Positions 62,307-64,000 of a stretch of DNA of 64,000 bases are shown one piece after another. The position numbers and the translations under genes are program-made. The notes beneath the pieces were generated by a model, which was not told the DNA's origin, searched no databases, and saw nothing but the letters and a program-made list of their open reading frames with translations. The first letter of the stretch is position 1, and the number at the start of each line of letters is the position of its first letter. The DNA comes from Auanema rhodensis (lineage: Eukaryota; Nematoda; Chromadorea; Rhabditida; Rhabditidae), in contig OZ059900.1 of NCBI GenBank assembly GCA_964057225.1, positions 8,318,501 through 8,382,500 of the forward strand, in the 5' to 3' direction.

Positions 62307-64000
62307 TCGACTATTTCTACATATATATGTCCAATTTTAACCACTTTGGTCAAAAAGGACCGAAAATATCAAGAATTATTGGTTTTTTGGGGTTTGAAGG
62401 GCATTTTGGCTAAATCAGTCAAACTTTTGATCTTAAGCATATTTTTTTCTTCTAAAACGACTAAATGTATGAAATACTGTCATAGAATGTTCATATAGGT
62501 GTATTTTGCACGAATATCAAAACTGATTGAAATATGGGCCTTTTTATGCTCAAAACGCCATATATTCAACGATTTTGGGTACAAAACATGTGAAAACTGT
62601 ATGTTTTGATCAGACCCTTTGAGATATGGATTTGAAATTCAGGATTCATAAACTTTGACTATTTTCACATATATATGTTCAATTTTAACCACTTTGGTCA
62701 AAAAGGACCGAAAATATCAAGAATTATTGGTTTTTTGGGGTTTGAAGGGCATTTTGGCTAAATCAGTCAAACTTTTGGCATATTTTTTTCTTCTAAAACG
62801 ACTAAATGTTAGGAATACTGTCATAGAATGTTGATATAGGTGTATTTTGCACGAATATCAAAACTGATTGAAATATGGGCCTTTTTATGCTCAAAACGCC
62901 ATATATTCAACAATTTTGGGTACAAAACATGTGAAAACTGTATGTTTTGATCAGACCCTTTGAGATATGGATTTGAAATTCAGGATTCATAAACTTTGAC
63001 TATTTTCACATATATATGTTCAATTTTAACCACTTTGGTCAAAAAGGACCGAAAATATCAAGAATTATTGGTTTTTTGGGGTTTGAAGGACATTTTGGCT
63101 AAATCAGTCAAACTTTTGATCTTAAGCATATTTTCTTCTTCTAAAACGACTAAATGTATGAAATACTGTCATAGAATGTTCATATAGGTGTATTTTGCAC
63201 GAATATCAAAACTGATTGAAATATGGGCCTTTTTATGCTCAAAACGCCATATATTCAACGATTTTGGGTACAAAACATGTGAAAACTGTATGTTTTGATC
63301 AGACCCTTTGAGATATGGATTTGAAATTCAGGATTCATAAACTTTGACTATTTTCACATATATATGTTCAATTTTAACCACTTTGGTCAAAAAGGACCGA
63401 AAATATCAAGAATTATTGGTTTTTTGGGGTTTGAAGGGCATTTTGGCAAAATCAGTCAAACTTTTGATCTTAAGCATATTTTTTTCTTCTAAAACGACTA
63501 AATGTATGGAATACTGTCATAGAATGTTCATATAGGTGTATTTTGCACGAATATCAAAACTGATTGAAATATGGGCCTTTTTATGCTCAAAACGCCATAT
63601 ATTCAACGATTTTGGGTACAAAACATGTGAAAACTGTATGTTTTGATCAGACCCTTTGAGATATGGATTTGAAATTCAGGATTCATAAACTTTGACTATT
63701 TTCACATATATATGTTCAATTTTAACCACTTTGGTCAAAAAGGACCGAAAATATCAAGAATTATTGGTTTTTTGGGGTTTGAAGGGCATTTTGGCTAAAT
63801 CAGTCAAACTTTTGATCTTAAGCATATTTTTTTCTTCTAAAACGACTAAATGTATGGAATACTGTCATAGAATGTTCATATAGGTGTATTTTGCACGAAT
63901 ATCAAAACTGATTGAAATATGGGCCTTTTTATGCTCAAAACGCCATATATTCAACGATTTTGGGTACAAAACATGTGAAAACTGTATGTTTTGATCAGAC
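62307..64000 (+). repeat. Right-end block, last monomer cut by window edge
   Basis: In order: C11 P-gamma; a 341-bp C12 monomer (62655); C12 S-beta with TTTTCTTC (62996), like the one at 56390; then the first two monomers of family 6 again (63344 and 63692). The final unit stops after 309 bp at the window edge, so the array continues to the right. Confidence 0.88.
62655..62995 (+). repeat. 341-bp monomer with a 7-bp deletion
   Basis: The normal cttttgatcttaagcat reads cttttggcat, removing seven bases and both the GATC and AflII sites at monomer positions 123-131. The unit also has aatgttagg, ttgatatagg and aacaatttt. The aacaatttt tail followed by a C12 TTTTCTTC beta monomer repeats the pair at 56042/56390. 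Confidence 0.9.

Larger units (their letters stand above)
1..64000. repeat. Tandem satellite array, 348-bp monomer, spans whole window
   Basis: The same unit recurs every 348 bp with no other sequence between copies and always in the same orientation. Starting points run from 240 to 63692, giving 184 starts plus a 239-bp leading partial. Only six units differ in length: 347 bp at 37824, 41080 and 44211; 125 bp at 40259; 349 bp at 57434; 341 bp at 62655. These sum to exactly the 232-bp register shift seen between both ends of the array. Copies differ from each other by only a few substitutions. Satellites of about 340-360 bp are common at eukaryotic centromeres and pericentromeres, which is the likely setting here, but centromere function is inferred and not shown by the sequence. 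No gene, RNA gene or mobile element interrupts the array. Confidence 0.98.

Noticed and set aside
1-64000. CRISPR array or other regularly spaced repeat with unique spacers
   Set aside because: The whole 348-bp unit is repeated, with no unique spacer, and the unit is far too long.
1-64000. Transposable element or insertion in the array, including at the 125-bp monomer
   Set aside because: No foreign sequence, terminal repeats, poly(A) tail or target-site duplication was seen. The irregular units are explained by deletion and single-base changes.
1-64000. tRNA, 5S rRNA or Pol III internal promoter within the monomer
   Set aside because: I found no box A/box B pair with proper spacing and no cloverleaf or rRNA similarity.
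1-64000. Assigning the satellite to a named species or published family
   Set aside because: I do not recognise the monomer with confidence. A search against satellite databases would decide it; none could be run.

Overview
The window is one uninterrupted tandem satellite-DNA array. A single 348-bp, AT-rich monomer (about 30% G+C by hand count of the consensus) repeats head-to-tail in one orientation from base 1 to base 64000. There are 184 monomer starts: 183 units lie inside the window (one cut to 125 bp) and the last runs off the right edge. A 239-bp tail of an earlier monomer opens the window. I see no protein-coding gene, RNA gene, transposable element, CRISPR array or non-satellite spacer. 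The short open frames on the + strand are one fragment of the monomer read again and again from TTG, and a stop codon interrupts it in many copies.

Long, homogeneous arrays of this kind are typical of eukaryotic centromeric or pericentromeric heterochromatin, and 348 bp is close to two nucleosomes. The species cannot be named from this sequence. That the whole window resolves as satellite suggests a long-read assembly (inference).

I number the monomer from the first T of the TTG that starts ttgactattt (for example base 240 = position 1). Monomers fall into subfamilies by a few linked sites. Alpha has A87/G95/A105, beta has T87/A95/T105, gamma has T87/G95/T105 and delta has T87/G95/A105. The 5' end is T18/C25 ('P'), A18/T25 ('A18') or T18/T25 ('S'). 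Other markers are T130 (AflII site becomes NsiI), C340 (makes a BamHI site), C11 or C12 near the 5' end, and a 'GAG' type (G166, G186, G190, G213) that loses an in-frame TAG.

Layout: 1-11027, HOR family 1 in 11-, 7- and 10-monomer versions; 11028-16595, tetramers and a run of NsiI-type monomers; 16596-27731, a 10-mer and 13-mer family with a 4524-bp-offset duplication; 27732-33647, 6- and 5-mers; 33648-37475, mixed; 37476-44557, a duplicated 8-monomer block (offset 3256) with the 125-bp monomer between copies; 44558-50125, two near-identical 8-mers; 50126-56041, irregular array then two tetramers; 56042-64000, a more diverged end with two C12 tetramers.

The main interest is mechanistic. Only six length changes occur in 184 monomers, and three HOR length changes are explained by precise in-register hybrid monomers. 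Marker variants are confined to sub-domains of the array. All comparisons were made by eye and should be confirmed by alignment.
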